The notes below the pieces were generated by a model. The model had not been told where the DNA came from, searched no databases, and was given only the letters and a program-made list of their open reading frames with translations. A stretch of DNA of 7,023 nt, from NCBI GenBank assembly GCA_902468695.1, contig CABQZS010000107.1, positions 1 through 7,023 of the forward strand. The letters run 5' to 3'. Below are positions 5,492-7,023 of this stretch, piece after piece. This DNA is from an uncultured Collinsella sp. GTDB taxonomy: Bacteria; Actinomycetota; Coriobacteriia; Coriobacteriales; Coriobacteriaceae. The position numbers were made by a program, and so were the translations under genes. Positions within the stretch are counted from its first letter, which is position 1. Every line of letters starts with the position of its first letter.

Positions 5492-7023
5492 TTACTTCTT
5501 AATGCCGCGTCCCAGGCGCTCAGCGACCGACGCCACGGCACTCTCGTCGACCGAGCCGCAGCTCACGCAGCCATCGTGGGCACGCATCTGGCCGGTGACC
5601 TCGTCCATCGCGAGCGGCGCCACCTTCTCGAGCTTAAAGCCCTTGCCGGCGCGCATGTTTTCCTTGGCCACGCTGATCATGAGCTTAATGCGGTTGAGCT
5701 GGTTGACCTCGGACGCGCCGGGGTCGTAGTCCACCGCGACGATGTTGCTCTCGGGATGCTGGCGGCGCAGCTCCTTGATCACGGCCTTACCCACTACGTG
5801 GTTGGGCAGGCACGCGAAGGGCTGCGTGCAGATGATGTTGGGCGCACCGTGGTCGATCAGGTCGAGCATCTCGGCCGTGAGCAGCCAGCCTTCGCCCATG
5901 TTGTTGCACACCGAAAGCACCGTACGAGCCTTGTCCGCCATGGTGCCAATGCGCTCGGGCGCCTCGAAGCGGCGGGACTTCTCGAGCATCTCCTCCACCG
6001 GCGTGCGCATCCAGTCCACCAGCTTAATGAGCGCCTGCATACCAGCGCGCGTGGTAGCGGAGCTTCCCAACTCGTCCTTCTGCAGCTCGGCGTTGCTCAT
6101 GGAGTACAGGAAGAAGTCGAGTAGGCCCGGCACCACAGCCTCGCAGCCCTCGCGCTCAATGACATCGACCACGTGGTTGTTGGCCGTAGGGTGGAACTTG
6201 ACCAAGATCTCGCCGACCACGCCCACGCGTGGCTTGGTGCCCTCGCCCACGAGCGGCATGGTGTCGAACGCGCGGATGGCCTCGCGGCATAGCTTGGTGT
6301 AGTTGTGGCGGTTGAACTTGGGCGCCAGCTTGCGGGCGCGCGCCATGTACTCCTCGTAGAGTGCGTTGGCGGCACCGGGCGTGGCCTCGTACGGGCGGCA
6401 ACGATAGAGCATCTGCATCATGACGTCACCAAAGAGCACTGCGTAGACTGCCTGCTTAAGCAGTGCCGGCGTAATCTTAAAGCCGGGGTTGTCCTCACCG
6501 AGCGCCACGGCCGAAAGCGAGATCACCGGGATCTCGGGGTGGCCGCTCTCGCGCAGGGCCTTGCGGATGAGTGCGATGTAGTTGGTGGCACGGCAGCCGC
6601 CGCCGGTCTGGCTGATAACCACGGCCGTCTTGGACAGGTCGTACCGACCGCTCTCGATGGCCTCCATAATCTGGCCCGTCACCAGGATCGACGGATAGCA
6701 AATATCATTGTTCACGTAGCGCAGGCCAGCCTCGACGGCATCGTGGTCGGTCGAGGGCAGCAGCTCCAAGTTGTAGCCGGCACCGCGGAACACCTCTTTG
6801 ACCAGGTCAAAGTGAATCGGCGCCATCTGCGGGCACAGGATGGTGTAGCCCTCCTCGCGCATCTGCTCGGTAAAGGGCACCTTGGGCCACGCGGTCGAAG
6901 CACTCTCACGCTGCGCCTCAAACGTGTACTTGCGGCTCGCGAACGCGGGGGCATCCGTGGAGGGCGCCACCGGCGCGGCATCGCCTTGCTCGTAGGCCTC
7001 GCCCGCGGCCGTGGCATCGGCCA
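5492..7023 (-). CDS. 2-hydroxyacyl-CoA dehydratase / acyl-CoA dehydratase activase-related protein, C-terminal part (5' end beyond right edge)
   Basis: The frame is open from the right edge to TAA at 5494-5492, giving 509 visible residues with no start needed. An Ala/Gly/Glu-rich linker (7022 to about 6935) leads into a domain with MREEGYTILCPQMAPIHFDL, YVNNDICYPSILVTGQIMEA and VVISQTGGGCRATNYIALIR, the hallmark of DUF2229-type activase-related proteins. Later motifs are CNNMGEGWLL (Cys at 5906-5908) and CTQPFACLPNHVVGKAV (Cys at 5828-5830 and 5810-5812). The cysteines at 6698-6700 and 6593-6595 sit where iron-sulfur ligands would be expected, and a CVSC pair ends the protein (5558-5569). Relatives are oxygen-sensitive proteins of more than 1000 residues with N-terminal BadF/HgdC-type ATPase domains. 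By analogy those fire electrons into radical dehydratases, though the role of this stand-alone fusion type is not established. GTG 6970 lies in the linker and is not the start. Confidence 0.85.
   Translation of the reverse strand, partial: ADATAAGEAYEQGDAAPVAPSTDAPAFASRKYTFEAQRESASTAWPKVPFTEQMREEGYTILCPQMAPIHFDLVKEVFRGAGYNLELLPSTDHDAVEAGLRYVNNDICYPSILVTGQIMEAIESGRYDLSKTAVVISQTGGGCRATNYIALIRKALRESGHPEIPVISLSAVALGEDNPGFKITPALLKQAVYAVLFGDVMMQMLYRCRPYEATPGAANALYEEYMARARKLAPKFNRHNYTKLCREAIRAFDTMPLVGEGTKPRVGVVGEILVKFHPTANNHVVDVIEREGCEAVVPGLLDFFLYSMSNAELQKDELGSSATTRAGMQALIKLVDWMRTPVEEMLEKSRRFEAPERIGTMADKARTVLSVCNNMGEGWLLTAEMLDLIDHGAPNIICTQPFACLPNHVVGKAVIKELRRQHPESNIVAVDYDPGASEVNQLNRIKLMISVAKENMRAGKGFKLEKVAPLAMDEVTGQMRAHDGCVSCGSVDESAVASVAERLGRGIKK

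Noticed and set aside
5198..5502. Overlapping open frames of about 90 codons on both strands across the 416-nt gap
   Set aside because: Both translate the nested palindrome and the terminator. Neither has a credible ribosome binding site and the products are cysteine/arginine-rich without a domain, so they look like repeat artefacts.
4116..7023. Dehydrogenase and dehydratase-like genes as one acyl-CoA operon
   Set aside because: They share a strand and both suggest acyl-CoA chemistry, but a perfect-stem terminator, a large palindrome and 416 nt separate them.

Overview
The window is high-GC, densely coding bacterial DNA with strong AAAGGAG-type ribosome binding sites. The gene content points to an anaerobic gut actinobacterium of the Coriobacteriia, most likely Collinsella or a close relative: a 2-hydroxyacyl-CoA dehydratase/activase-type protein, an aryl-sulfate sulfotransferase remnant, an OPT transporter and a DUF389 membrane protein. 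This placement comes from protein content and style; no rRNA or other phylogenetic marker is present.

Layout. Positions 1-291 (minus) hold the 5' end of a type III pantothenate kinase gene (coaX), which runs off the left edge. It diverges from a 567-aa OPT-family oligopeptide transporter (484-2187, plus). The 192-nt divergent spacer has a TATACT box facing each way and a small palindrome between them. A strong rho-independent terminator (2213-2250) ends the transporter gene. A separately transcribed DUF389 membrane protein (2403-3542, plus) follows, and it carries a textbook EF-hand-like loop. It converges, 14 nt apart, on the C-terminal stub of an aryl-sulfate sulfotransferase (3557-4060, minus), which lacks its first two thirds or more and has no credible start. 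An AT-armed inverted repeat (4076-4116) separates that stub from an intact 3-hydroxyacyl-CoA dehydrogenase gene (4116-5075, minus). The 416-nt gap at 5076-5491 contains no credible gene. It holds a large nested palindrome (5222-5402) and a perfect-stem terminator (5427-5463). That terminator ends the last gene (5492 to the right edge, minus), the C-terminal part of a large CoA-dehydratase/activase-related protein.

Functionally the window is a set of single-gene units rather than one pathway. CoaX would supply CoA. The dehydrogenase and the dehydratase-like protein both belong to acyl-CoA-type families, but a terminator and the palindrome separate them, so co-transcription is unlikely. The genes are ordinary for this lineage. 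The least explained features are the two palindromic intergenic elements, the decayed sulfotransferase beside one of them, and the EF-hand loop in the DUF389 protein.
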